From: Spirochaetia bacterium
GTDB taxonomy: Bacteria > Spirochaetota > Spirochaetia > Treponematales > Treponemataceae
Direction of reading: 5' to 3'
Length of the DNA stretch: 64,000 bases
Assembly (NCBI GenBank): GCA_900767955.1
Contig: CAAGBC010000017.1
Location: 51,955-115,954 of the forward strand
Of the stretch, positions 26,403 through 35,435 are shown in pieces. Each line of letters opens with the position of its first letter. Within the stretch, counting starts at the first letter, position 1. Position numbers and translations under genes: made by a program. The notes beneath the pieces were generated by a model, which saw nothing but the letters and a program-made list of their open reading frames with translations, was not told the origin of the DNA and searched no databases.

Positions 26403-27359
26403 ATGATTGAAGTTTCGCACGTTTCCCGCAACTTTGGGACATTCCGTGCTGTAAACGATGTTAGTTTTTCAATTCCAACAGGACAAATCATTGGTCTTTT
26501 AGGTCCTAACGGAGCTGGAAAAACTACAACAATGCGCATGATTACAGGTTTTTTAAAACCATCAGAAGGAACTATTAAAATAAACGGAATTGATATTGCT
26601 AGTTCCCCTGTAGAATCAAAAAAGAAAATCGGCTATATGCCAGAATCAGCACCTTTATACGGTGAAATGATTGTTGAAGATTATTTAAAATATGTTGCAG
26701 AAATTCAAGGTCAAAATCCAGAAGAAAAAGTTCCAGCCTTGTGCGATACTTGTGGATTAAAAGAAGTAATGCACAAAAATATCTCTGAACTTTCCAGAGG
26801 ATACAGACAGCGTGTAGGACTTGCTCACGCATTAATGAACGACCCAGAAATCTTAATTCTTGACGAACCAACTAGCGGTCTTGACCCAAACCAAATTGAA
26901 GATGTTCGTGCTTTAATCAAAGAAATCGGAAAAACTCGTACTGTTATTATTTCAACACACATTCTTGGTGAAGTAGAAATTCTTTGTAGTAGAGTTATTA
27001 TCATTTCTGGCGGAAAACTTGTTGCAGATAGCCCAACAGATAAATTACGCGAACGCTACGGAAACAACGCTACAATCAAACTTTCATCTGATTGTCCAGA
27101 AAGCGAACTTTCTTCTATATTAAGTAGCATTTCTGCAATTTCAAATATTTCCTTTGAAAAAGAAGAAAATTCACAATTTGCAACTGCAACAATTTCAATC
27201 AAAGATGAATCAGAAATTCGTCCAGAAATTGCAAAAGCAATTATCCAAAAAGGCTTTAATCTTTATGAATTATCACTTCAGCGCAATAGTCTTGAAGATG
27301 TATTCCATTCTCTTACAACAGACAGCAATGAAGAAAACACCGCTAAAGGAGGCAATTAA
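26403..27359 (+). CDS. ABC transporter ATP-binding protein, GldA-like
   Basis: 318 residues. Walker A GPNGAGKTT, signature ELSRGYRQRVGLAHAL, Walker B ILILDEPTSGLDP and H-loop IISTHI are intact. It pairs with the next two genes, which resemble GldF and GldG. In Bacteroidota such a set supports gliding; in spirochaetes the set is present without gliding genes and its cargo is unknown. It overlaps the permease gene by one base. The leader holds a structured element. Confidence 0.88.
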   Translation: MIEVSHVSRNFGTFRAVNDVSFSIPTGQIIGLLGPNGAGKTTTMRMITGFLKPSEGTIKINGIDIASSPVESKKKIGYMPESAPLYGEMIVEDYLKYVAEIQGQNPEEKVPALCDTCGLKEVMHKNISELSRGYRQRVGLAHALMNDPEILILDEPTSGLDPNQIEDVRALIKEIGKTRTVIISTHILGEVEILCSRVIIISGGKLVADSPTDKLRERYGNNATIKLSSDCPESELSSILSSISAISNISFEKEENSQFATATISIKDESEIRPEIAKAIIQKGFNLYELSLQRNSLEDVFHSLTTDSNEENTAKGGN

Positions 27360-28090
27360 TGAGTAACACAACAAACAAAAAGCCTTCTCCTGCAATAGTA
27401 ATAATGAAACGCGAACTTGCTACATATTTTACAAATCCAATTTCATATATCGTAACAGGTTTATTTCTAATAATTACAGGAGTAATGTTCTTTACAACAT
27501 TTTTCTTGCAAAACAGAGCAAATATGCGTAATTTCTTTTCGTTATTACCAATTTTGTTTTCTTTCTTTATTCCTGCTCTTACAATGCGTCTTTATTCAGA
27601 AGAAAAGAAAAGCGGTTCTATCGAAACATTAATGACATTGCCAGTTACCGAATTACAAGTTGTAACAGGTAAATTTCTTGCAGCATTTATAAGTTCAGCA
27701 ATAATGCTTGCTCCAACACTTTTATATTTAGTTTCTATCTTATTCTTTGGAAAACCAGACATTGGCCCAATTATTGGTGGTTACATCGGAGCAATCTTCT
27801 TATGTGCTGCTTTTTCTGCAATTGGTGTTTTTGCTTCTTCAGTAACAAAAAATCAATTAACTGCATTCTTTGTTGCTTTTATGATTTGTATTGTACTTAC
27901 AATGATTGATGCCTTCTTAATTTTCTTGCCTGCACCAATTGTAAGTTTATTGCAATTCATTTCTGCAAATGAACACTTTACATCAATTTCAAGAGGAATA
28001 ATTGATACAAGAGATTTAATTTACTTTATTTCTCTAACAGCGCTATTCTTCTGCCTTACAGTAAAAACTCAAGAAAACGACAGAAAATAG
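27359..28090 (+). CDS. ABC-2 type permease, GldF-like
   Basis: 243 residues with about six membrane segments. The N-terminal MKRELATYFTNPISYIV and the segment FFIPALTMRLYSEEKKSGSIETLMTLPVT are typical of this permease group. GGAGG lies just before its ATG within the end of the preceding gene. It is the membrane part of the operon 26403-31078. Confidence 0.85.
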   Translation: MSNTTNKKPSPAIVIMKRELATYFTNPISYIVTGLFLIITGVMFFTTFFLQNRANMRNFFSLLPILFSFFIPALTMRLYSEEKKSGSIETLMTLPVTELQVVTGKFLAAFISSAIMLAPTLLYLVSILFFGKPDIGPIIGGYIGAIFLCAAFSAIGVFASSVTKNQLTAFFVAFMICIVLTMIDAFLIFLPAPIVSLLQFISANEHFTSISRGIIDTRDLIYFISLTALFFCLTVKTQENDRK

Positions 28091-28099
28091 AGGTTATAA

Positions 28100-30154
28100 A
28101 TGAAAAAATTCTTAAATTGGATAAAAAGTCCTTCAAGCGACTTTGCATTATTTATAATTCTTTTAATTTTAGCAAATATCGCAGGACGAAACGCATTTTT
28201 ACGTTTTGATTTAACAAATCAAGGTTCTTACTCAATTTCAGAAGTAAGTAAACAAACTGTAGAAACTTTAACAGAACCACTTTCTGTAAAAGTATTTTTC
28301 TCTGACAACTTACCTTCCCCATACAATGCAACTGCACAATATGTAAAAGATATTCTTGTTGAATACAAAGGTGCTGCAAATAATAACTTTACTTATTCAT
28401 TCTTTGACATGAATAAATCAGAAAATCAGTCTGTTGCAAATTCTTATGGATTAAGACAGATTAGAATTCAAGAAGTAAAAAATGATGAAGTAGGTTTTAA
28501 ATACGCATGGATGGGACTTGCAATTACTTACGGTGATTCCATCGAAATTATGGACGCTGTAACAAGTTCAGATGGATTTGAATACAAATTCACAACAACT
28601 ATTGCAAAAATCATTTCTACAACAGATACACTTGCTGGTCTTGGAAAAAGCGATTCAATCAGTTTGACATTATACGCAACTGATGAACTTAAAAATTTCA
28701 GAATCAACGGTTATTCAAACTTAGACACAGAAATTCAGAAAGCATTCAATGAAGTAAACAAAAAAAATCTAAACAGATTAACTTATACAAGAAAAAGTCC
28801 TACTGCTGATGAAGCTGCAGCCCTTACAGAAAAATATGGACTTCAGACAATTTCTTGGAAAAACAAAGATAATACAGAAGGTCTTGGAATTTTTGGTCTT
28901 GTACTTGAATACGCAGACACATTCAGATTAATTCCTGTAACAATTCAAAGTTCCTTCTTTGGAAACGCTATTGTGGGGCTTGATAAAGTTGAATCAAACA
29001 TTTCTGAAAGTCTTCAAAGTCTATTAGCTAAATCAACTGAAATTGGTTATATCACAGGCCATGAAGAAGCACCTCTTTTTGCAGAAGACGGAAATTTATC
29101 AAACTTCAGTACTGCAATTTCTGATATGTACACTTTCAAAGAAATCAATCTTGAAAAAGAAGATATTCCTTCAAGTTTAACTTCTATCGTTATCAACGGT
29201 CCAAAAACTGCATACACAGATGAAGAACTTTACAAAATTGACCAGTTCCTTATGAAAGGTGGAAATGTATTATTATTTGCTGACCCATTCAAAATGGAAT
29301 CAAATAATTATTATCAGCAAGTAGAATATATTCCTACAACAACAAACCTTGATACAATATTAGCAAAATACGGTGTAAAACTTGGCAAAAACTATGTATT
29401 TGATGAAAACTGTTTCTCTGTAAATCAGCCACAATACGGAAATATGAAATTATTCTGGGCTCCTATGTTGCAGAAAAAACAGCTTGCCGCAAAACATCCA
29501 ATTGTTAAAAATCTAGGTTATGTTATTTTCCTTCAAGGCGGAACAGTTGATGCTTCTGAAGCACAAGCAAACAAAAACTTAAAAACAACAATTCTTGCAA
29601 AATCTTCAGAAAAATCATGGGTTCAAAGCAAAGATATTCAGCTTTATCCAAATATGCAGGCTCCAATTGACAGAAGTATCGAAAAATCAGAAAACCTTGC
29701 TGTTCTTATAGAAGGAAAATTCCCAAGTGCATTTGACAAAAGCCCTACAAAACAAGAAAACAACGAAACTGGAATTTCTGCAAACACACATATTTCCCAA
29801 GGAACACAAAACGGAAAATTATTTGTTGTAAATACTTCCTTCATTACTTCAAATCAATTAATTGACCCAGAATGTTCTGAACCAGTTGCTATGTTTGTAC
29901 GCAATGCAATTGATTATATGAATGGTAACGAAGATTTGTGTACAATGCGAACAAAAGGTCTTGTATTAAATACGCTTTCAAACACAAACACAGTTTTTGC
30001 ACTTATTGTAAAATACTTCAATCAGTTTGGAATTGCAGTAATAATTGCAATCATTGGACTTGTTATGTGGAGAGCAAGAGTTATTCGCAGAAAAAATATT
30101 CACAATCGTTATAACCCAAATGACAAACGAGAAATCGTAAAAGAAACAAAATAG
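28100..30154 (+). CDS. GldG-family ABC transporter auxiliary protein
   Basis: 684 residues with one membrane helix near the N-terminus (about 12-32), a large extracytoplasmic region and a second helix near residue 645 before a basic tail. The pattern FDLTNQGSYSISEVSKQTVETL at the start is typical of GldG proteins, and the region GGNVLLFADPF fits the ABC_transp_aux domain. It works with the preceding ATPase and permease; its biochemical task is not known. Confidence 0.82.
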   Translation: MKKFLNWIKSPSSDFALFIILLILANIAGRNAFLRFDLTNQGSYSISEVSKQTVETLTEPLSVKVFFSDNLPSPYNATAQYVKDILVEYKGAANNNFTYSFFDMNKSENQSVANSYGLRQIRIQEVKNDEVGFKYAWMGLAITYGDSIEIMDAVTSSDGFEYKFTTTIAKIISTTDTLAGLGKSDSISLTLYATDELKNFRINGYSNLDTEIQKAFNEVNKKNLNRLTYTRKSPTADEAAALTEKYGLQTISWKNKDNTEGLGIFGLVLEYADTFRLIPVTIQSSFFGNAIVGLDKVESNISESLQSLLAKSTEIGYITGHEEAPLFAEDGNLSNFSTAISDMYTFKEINLEKEDIPSSLTSIVINGPKTAYTDEELYKIDQFLMKGGNVLLFADPFKMESNNYYQQVEYIPTTTNLDTILAKYGVKLGKNYVFDENCFSVNQPQYGNMKLFWAPMLQKKQLAAKHPIVKNLGYVIFLQGGTVDASEAQANKNLKTTILAKSSEKSWVQSKDIQLYPNMQAPIDRSIEKSENLAVLIEGKFPSAFDKSPTKQENNETGISANTHISQGTQNGKLFVVNTSFITSNQLIDPECSEPVAMFVRNAIDYMNGNEDLCTMRTKGLVLNTLSNTNTVFALIVKYFNQFGIAVIIAIIGLVMWRARVIRRKNIHNRYNPNDKREIVKETK

Positions 30155-30163
30155 GAATCAACT

Positions 30164-31078
30164 ATGAAAACAAGAAAAATAGTATTACTTTCAGCTTGCG
30201 CTTTTTTATTTTGTGTATGTGTAGTTCAATTAATTATGGGAGCTAAAAATCCTGTAAAAACATTGTCGCTTTCTCAAAATCCAGACAAAATCATAATTGC
30301 ACAAGGCAATAACGAAATTGTTTTTACTCAAACAGAAAAAGACTGGACTATTGGCAACGATGGATTTTTTGCAAATCAAGCTGACATTGATAACATCATC
30401 AAAACTATTAAAGAAATAAAAGTTCTTGATACTGTTGGAAAAATCAGCAACAACTTAGTAGAAGAACGATATGAACTTCACAATGAAAAAGCAATTATCG
30501 TAACTGCACAAAAAGCAGGAAAAGAAATTATAACAGTAAGAGTTGGAAAAACTTCCGCAACAGGTTCACAATCATATATAACTCTTAACAACAAAAATGA
30601 TGTTTACTTAGTTTCAGGAAACTTCCCTTCTGCATTTTCAAAATCAGAAAAAGACATGACAAGCAAATCTGTTTACAGCATCTCAGGAAACGACATAACT
30701 TCTGTTGATTTACAAACAGGCGTAAAAACATGGGGTGTCGCAAAAGATGCCAACGGAACAACTTGGTCTCTTACAGGAAATGCACCACGAATCATCATTG
30801 ATAGCGATTACACAGATGCTTGGGTTCAGAGTTTAGCATTCCTTACTGCTGACTCATGGTTGGAAGATGATGCACAATTACCAAAAACAAAAGAAATTTC
30901 TGTTACAATTAACACACCAAAAGAATCAATAACAGTTGATATTTATTCTTCAGTTGAAGGAACAGAAACAAAATATATTTGTACATCAAACAAAACTTCC
31001 CACAAGTTTACAATTTCAAAACTTGCTGCAGAAAAATACATAAAAGCTGCAGATGAATTAGTTGCTTCAAATAACTAA
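30164..31078 (+). CDS. DUF4340 protein of the GldFG-like operon
   Basis: 304 residues with an N-terminal membrane anchor (about 5-26) and a beta-rich extracytoplasmic region containing repeated short patterns (VDLQTGVKTWGVAKDANGT, KTSHKFTISK). DUF4340 proteins usually follow GldG-like genes, as here. Its role is unknown. It is the last gene of the operon, closed by a terminator at 31102. Confidence 0.78.
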   Translation: MKTRKIVLLSACAFLFCVCVVQLIMGAKNPVKTLSLSQNPDKIIIAQGNNEIVFTQTEKDWTIGNDGFFANQADIDNIIKTIKEIKVLDTVGKISNNLVEERYELHNEKAIIVTAQKAGKEIITVRVGKTSATGSQSYITLNNKNDVYLVSGNFPSAFSKSEKDMTSKSVYSISGNDITSVDLQTGVKTWGVAKDANGTTWSLTGNAPRIIIDSDYTDAWVQSLAFLTADSWLEDDAQLPKTKEISVTINTPKESITVDIYSSVEGTETKYICTSNKTSHKFTISKLAAEKYIKAADELVASNN

Positions 31079-31101
31079 TTTTGTAAACAACTTTTAATTC
31101 A

Positions 31102-31141
31102 AACAGTCATGTCAATTCATTTGATGTGGCTGTTTTTTTTT
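31102..31141 (+). terminator. Terminator of the GldFG-like operon
   Basis: AACAGTCATGTCAA (31102-31115) pairs with TTGATGTGGCTGTT (31121-31134) over 14 bp with three G-T pairs, followed by T-tract. The start of the second arm is also the -35 box of pth. Confidence 0.9.
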
Positions 31142-31149
31142 GCTATACT
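31121..31149 (+). promoter_or_regulatory. Promoter of pth, inside the terminator
   Basis: TTGATG (31121-31126), 17 bases, TATACT (31144-31149) with an upstream TG one base before the -10 box. The pth ATG is 6 bases downstream (31156). Confidence 0.72.
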
Positions 31150-31155
31150 GACAAC

Positions 31156-31809
31156 ATGATTCAGTTAGTTGTTTTTTTAGGAAATTACGGAAGAGAATAT
31201 GAACGCACAAGACATAATGTTGCTTGGCAATTTCAAGATTCTTTACCATTTAGTTCAAAATTAAATTGGCAATCAAAATTCAAAGGCCAATATGCTAGTA
31301 TAGAAACTGTTCAGTTAGCACAAGAGTTAGCAAAAAGCGGAATTCTTTCTACAAAAGAAGGCAATCCAGTAAATATTCCAGAGGAAGCGCCTTCAAAAAT
31401 ATATTTTTTAAAGCCAGAAACTTATATGAATCTTTCTGGGCAAAGTATTATTGAATTAGCAAATTTTTTCAAAATCAAGCCAGAAGAAATTCTTGTTATC
31501 CACGATGAATTAGAATTACCAATCGGAACTATCAGTTTAAAATGGTCAGGTGGACTTGGCGGGCACAATGGCTTGCGTTCCACAAAAGCTGTTCTAGGCA
31601 CTGCTGATTTTTGGCGAATAAGATTTGGAATTAGCAAACCAGCAAATGTAAATATTGCAGATTATGTTTTAAGTTCCTTTACAGAAGATGAACGAATTAT
31701 TCTTTCACAAATTTTTCCACAATCAGCTGAACTTTTGGGACGAATTTTATTTGCAAAAGACCCAACAAAGTTAATTCAGTCATGGGGAAAGAAAAAACTA
31801 CAAGCCTAA
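31156..31809 (+). CDS. pth: Peptidyl-tRNA hydrolase
   Basis: 217 residues from the ATG at 31156; an ATG at 31126 in frame would lie upstream of the predicted transcription start. The Pth residues are present: GNYG (Asn), YERTRHNVAW (catalytic His), PETYMNLSGQS and IHDELELPIG (Asp). About 20 extra residues (around 50-70) are inserted relative to the short forms. It frees tRNA from drop-off peptides and is essential in most bacteria. It shares an operon-like run with mazG. Confidence 0.93.
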   Translation: MIQLVVFLGNYGREYERTRHNVAWQFQDSLPFSSKLNWQSKFKGQYASIETVQLAQELAKSGILSTKEGNPVNIPEEAPSKIYFLKPETYMNLSGQSIIELANFFKIKPEEILVIHDELELPIGTISLKWSGGLGGHNGLRSTKAVLGTADFWRIRFGISKPANVNIADYVLSSFTEDERIILSQIFPQSAELLGRILFAKDPTKLIQSWGKKKLQA

Positions 31810-31824
31810 ATCACGAGAATTATT

Positions 31825-32700
31825 ATGACAGCACAAGAAGAATTTCAACGATTTTTTGATACAATCAAAGCTTTAAGAGCTCCAAATGGATGTCCTTGGG
31901 ATAAAGAACAAACTCCCCTATCAATGCGAAATGATTTAATAGAAGAAGCATTTGAAGCTCTTGATGCAATTTCTGAACAAAATCCAGAACACGCAAAAGA
32001 AGAACTTGGTGATGTGATTTTAAATGCAACTATGATTTCTTACATGTATGAACAAGAAAATCACTTCACTGTTGCCGATGTTTACAAAGAATTAACAGAC
32101 AAATTAATCAGACGCCATCCTCATGTTTTTCCAGAAAGCGAAGGTCAATCTTGCGTGGAACAAAAAACCTCTACACCAGAAGAAGTTTTACAACAATGGG
32201 ACAGAATTAAATCTAATCTTGAAAATCGCAAATCATCTTCTATTTTAGATGAAGTTCCAAAGGGGTTTCCTCCATTGCTAAAAGCTTATAAAATGCAAAA
32301 AAAAGCAGCAAAGAAAGGCTTTGACTGGAAAGATTTAAAACCTGTAAAAGATAAAATTTTTGAAGAATTAAACGAAGTTGAACAAGCTTATGAAAATTTG
32401 CAACAATTCAAACAAGAACCATCAAAGGCAAAACCATTTACTGTAAATTCTTCAGAAACAGCAAATGAATTGCAACTTCATTTAGAAGAAGAAATTGGTG
32501 ATTTACTTTTTTCTGTTGTAAATTATGCACGCCATTTAAATGTTGATCCGAGCGTTGCCTTAAACAGGACTAATCAAAAATTCTACAAACGATTTTCCTA
32601 TGTAGAACAAGAAATGACAAAAGCAAATATTCCTATGGATTATGAGCATTTAAAAGAACAAGACAATTTTTGGAACCAAGCAAAAGATATTTTAAAATAA
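31825..32700 (+). CDS. mazG: Nucleoside triphosphate pyrophosphohydrolase MazG
   Basis: 291 residues with two MazG-type halves. The first has GCPWDKEQT, LIEEAFEALDAI and EELGDVILN (metal-binding ExxE...ExxD); the second has LEEEIGDLLFSVVNYAR. It hydrolyses (deoxy)nucleoside triphosphates to monophosphates and diphosphate, a house-cleaning function. It starts 15 bases behind pth. Confidence 0.92.
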   Translation: MTAQEEFQRFFDTIKALRAPNGCPWDKEQTPLSMRNDLIEEAFEALDAISEQNPEHAKEELGDVILNATMISYMYEQENHFTVADVYKELTDKLIRRHPHVFPESEGQSCVEQKTSTPEEVLQQWDRIKSNLENRKSSSILDEVPKGFPPLLKAYKMQKKAAKKGFDWKDLKPVKDKIFEELNEVEQAYENLQQFKQEPSKAKPFTVNSSETANELQLHLEEEIGDLLFSVVNYARHLNVDPSVALNRTNQKFYKRFSYVEQEMTKANIPMDYEHLKEQDNFWNQAKDILK

Positions 32701-32837
32701 TCAAGCAATAAAATTGCAAAAAGATTTCCGCATGTGCAAAGATTTCTTATTGCTAATAAACAGCTATTTTAGTATTATATAAGTAATAAACTCGTGTGAT
32801 TTTTGTTCGCACAATTTTTTATAACGGTGGATTTTTA

Positions 32838-33455
32838 ATGAATAACATTTATACTTCTCCTATTTTTGAAGACGACGAAGAAGAAACAAAAAAAATGCCA
32901 GAAATGCCAGATCCTTTGACAGAAAAGTTTTTAAAAACAAGACAGATTATTCTTTCTGGTGAAATCAATAAAGAATTGGCAGAAAAAATTGTTCGCCAAT
33001 TATTTGTTTTAGAAGCTGATGATTCTGAAAAAACAATTTATGTTTACATCGATTCCCCAGGAGGAGATGTTGATGCTGGTTTTGCTATTTTTGATGCAAT
33101 TAGATTTATTTCATGTCCTGTTGTATTAATCGGAATGGGCTTAATTGCAAGTGCAGCAGCATTAATTCTTCTTGCTGTTCCTGCAGAACGCAGATTGGGA
33201 CTTCCAAACAGTCGCTACTTAATTCATCAGCCTTTAAGCGGAATGAAAGGTGTTGCTACAGACATTGAAATTCATGCAAAAGAATTAGAAAAAACAAGAG
33301 CTAAATTAAACCAAATCATTTCTGAACAAACAGGAAAATCTGTTGAACAAGTTGCAAAAGACACAGAAAGAGATTATTGGCTAGATGCTAACCAAGCTGT
33401 AACTTATGGTTTAATCAGCAAAATCATTACAACTAGAAAAGATTTAACAAAATAA
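32838..33455 (+). CDS. clpP: ClpP-family serine peptidase
   Basis: 205 residues from the ATG at 32838, chosen because GGTGGA (32826-32831) lies 6 bases before it. The ClpP triad is visible: Ser in GLIASAAALILL, His in RYLIHQPLSG, Asp in DTERDYWLD. The usual Gly-Gln/Asn-Ala-Ala-Ser-Met pattern is altered to LIASAAA, as in divergent second ClpP copies, so this may be a non-canonical ClpP. TATTAT at 32773-32778 is a possible -10. No clpX is adjacent. Confidence 0.85.
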   Translation: MNNIYTSPIFEDDEEETKKMPEMPDPLTEKFLKTRQIILSGEINKELAEKIVRQLFVLEADDSEKTIYVYIDSPGGDVDAGFAIFDAIRFISCPVVLIGMGLIASAAALILLAVPAERRLGLPNSRYLIHQPLSGMKGVATDIEIHAKELEKTRAKLNQIISEQTGKSVEQVAKDTERDYWLDANQAVTYGLISKIITTRKDLTK

Positions 33456-33457
33456 TT

Positions 33458-34354
33458 ATGTCCTTTGAATTAACTGACAAACTTACAAACCAAATTATTG
33501 AAGCGCTAGAAAATCAAGAACAAGAATTTGTAGTTGATGCACAAAATTCTAATTTGGTTTGTAAAGAATCAGTTTTATGTGACGAAACAAACTTTTATAG
33601 TCTACCAAAGTGGAATTCCACAGAAGGTTTTAATTTAAGACAAGACTTTGTTAGTAGTTTGCATGCACCTTTAGTGCGTGATGAATTACAAAAAATTTTA
33701 CATTCAGGCAGGGGGGTATTCAAGAATTTTAAATTAACACTAAAACAGTATCCAGAAGTTGAAAAATTATGGAATAATTACAAATACAAATTCATGATTA
33801 ATTTTATCAACAAATGGTACAACGAATTGCGAGAAATTTGGGGATTAGAAAAGTTAGACAATGAACCAGAAGACATTGAAGATCTTGTTCAAGATGACTT
33901 TATTTTTCAAAAATATAATTCCAAATTAGACGCAGAATTGATTCTACATAATGTTTGTACAGATAATACCAATGATGACAATGATTTTTCAGTTCAAATA
34001 AACAAAGCTATTATTGAATTGTGGGAGCGTCAATTTTTATATGGTAATTCGTGTGAACAAATTGGTTTTATATGTAGAACACTTTCAAATGAATTTGCAG
34101 GGTGCATTACAGTAGCACCAGTTTCAGAAAAAACAACAAATATTGTAACAATTACAAGTTATTTTGTACCTGAAAATTTAAGAGGGCTTGGAATAGGTAC
34201 AAAACTTTTATCTATGTGCCTTTCAGAATTGAAAAGCCTAAAAAAAGAATGGATTTTGCTTACACATACAATCGTGCCAGATTCACTTCAGCCTTTATTA
34301 TTAAGATCAGGATTTGAAAAAATTGGTTCAGGTTTTATAGCAAAGATTCAATAA
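33458..34354 (+). CDS. GNAT acetyltransferase with N-terminal extension
   Basis: 298 residues. The last 100 form a GNAT domain, with the acetyl-CoA loop in LRGLGIGTKLL and a following LLLRSGFEKIGSG. The first 190 residues are acidic, helical and not recognised. It starts two bases after clpP, so it is co-transcribed. The substrate is unknown. Confidence 0.7.
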   Translation: MSFELTDKLTNQIIEALENQEQEFVVDAQNSNLVCKESVLCDETNFYSLPKWNSTEGFNLRQDFVSSLHAPLVRDELQKILHSGRGVFKNFKLTLKQYPEVEKLWNNYKYKFMINFINKWYNELREIWGLEKLDNEPEDIEDLVQDDFIFQKYNSKLDAELILHNVCTDNTNDDNDFSVQINKAIIELWERQFLYGNSCEQIGFICRTLSNEFAGCITVAPVSEKTTNIVTITSYFVPENLRGLGIGTKLLSMCLSELKSLKKEWILLTHTIVPDSLQPLLLRSGFEKIGSGFIAKIQ

Positions 34355-34364
34355 TGTTTTATAA

Positions 34365-34504
34365 GATAAAAATTCCACAAGAGGAAGTTCTTATCTTTGC
34401 TTTTAGTTTGCGTTGCAGACTTTACATTCAGTATGTTTCACATTTTTAGAAACATTATAAAGATTATTTATGGGAATTTAATCCCTTTGAGTTTTATTAG
34501 GAGT
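34365..34504 (+). promoter_or_regulatory. Structured leader element, copy D (diverged P1-P4)
   Basis: P1: GATAAAAATTCC (34365-34376) with GGAAGTTCTTATC (34383-34395), imperfect. P2: GTTTGC-GTT-GCAGAC (34406-34420) with one G-T pair. A P3-like hairpin ATGTTTC (34433-34439) with GAAACAT (34449-34455). A P4-like GGGA-TCCC hairpin (34472-34485). TAGGAG follows at about 34499, and the ATG of the RNA-binding protein is at 34510. Confidence 0.55.
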
Positions 34505-34509
34505 TATTT

Positions 34510-35235
34510 ATGTATAACCGTGATTCAGAAATTGATATGGAAATGGTAGCATCATTCTTAAAAAATGCTGTTAACAAAGTAAAAACACAAGAAAATCCAG
34601 ATTTATTAAATGATTTGAAAAAAATTTACAAAAAAAATGTTCCTTTTTCTATGCGCCTTTATGTTGCTGCATACCTTGTAAAAGAAGCTCAACGCGGAAG
34701 AACAAGTTTCCGTTCACGCAGAGATTTCCACGACAACAAACATAAACCAATGAGAGAACGCCCTTCAAGAGAACACAAACCAATGGCTGATTTCCGCAAC
34801 AATGCAGAAGAACGCCCAACTCGTCCACATATTCAGATTGATCCAGCAATGGCTTCTACAATTTTTATCAGCATCGGACGCAATCGCAGAGTATTCCCAA
34901 GAGATTTAGTAGGTTTACTAGTTAGCGTTGCAGGTCTTGACCGTGACAGAATTGGAGAAATAAGAGTTCTTGCAAACTACTCTTTTGTTCAACTTTTCTC
35001 TGAAGATTCAGAAAAAGCAATTTCTATGCTAAACGGATACGATTATCGTGGAAGAAAACTTGTTGTAAGTTATTCAAAATTAAAAGACGATGATGAAGCT
35101 TTAGATAACGAAGATGCTTTAAGCGATGAAGATGCAGCAGCTTACGCAGCAGCAGAAAAAGCAGCAGCAAATAATGAACCATTTTCTGCTCCACACATTT
35201 CTTCAGATTCAAGCTCAGACGAAAACTTTATCTAA
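34510..35235 (+). CDS. DbpA-type RRM RNA-binding protein
   Basis: 241 residues: a helical N-terminal part, a basic arginine-rich linker (RGRTSFRSRRDFHDNKHKP) and then a DbpA-like RNA-binding domain at about 115-195 (IFISIGRNRRVFPRDLVGLL ... GEIRVLANYSFVQLF), and a tail of aspartate, glutamate and alanine. The helicase domain that carries this module in DbpA is absent. It probably binds rRNA or mRNA. Its long structured 5' leader suggests RNA-level control, possibly by the protein itself. Confidence 0.78.
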   Translation: MYNRDSEIDMEMVASFLKNAVNKVKTQENPDLLNDLKKIYKKNVPFSMRLYVAAYLVKEAQRGRTSFRSRRDFHDNKHKPMRERPSREHKPMADFRNNAEERPTRPHIQIDPAMASTIFISIGRNRRVFPRDLVGLLVSVAGLDRDRIGEIRVLANYSFVQLFSEDSEKAISMLNGYDYRGRKLVVSYSKLKDDDEALDNEDALSDEDAAAYAAAEKAAANNEPFSAPHISSDSSSDENFI

Positions 35236-35245
35236 TAAATAAAAC

Positions 35246-35406
35246 AAAGGGCTGTCCTAAAAATTTGTAATCAGAATTGTCATGCTGAACTAGATTCAGC
35301 ATCGCCACTACATACAGTGAAGAATTCCTAAATATTCTTCGCAAGTGAGTGCAAAGAAGCGTAGTATTCGTGATTACATTATAATTTATCCCTCGGACAG
35401 CCCTTA
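35246..35406. repeat. 161-bp MITE-like element with perfect terminal inverted repeats
   Basis: AAGGGCTGTCC (35247-35257) and GGACAGCCCTT (35395-35405) are perfect inverted repeats. Inside, TGTAATCA (35266-35273) pairs with TGATTACA (35371-35378), ATGCTGAA pairs with TTCAGCAT, and GAAGAATT pairs with ATATTCTTC. It has no ORF. It fills the 200-base gap between the RRM gene and the metallo-hydrolase gene. Confidence 0.82.
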
Positions 35407-35435
35407 TTTTCCAAACACAACTTGCCAAAAATCAT

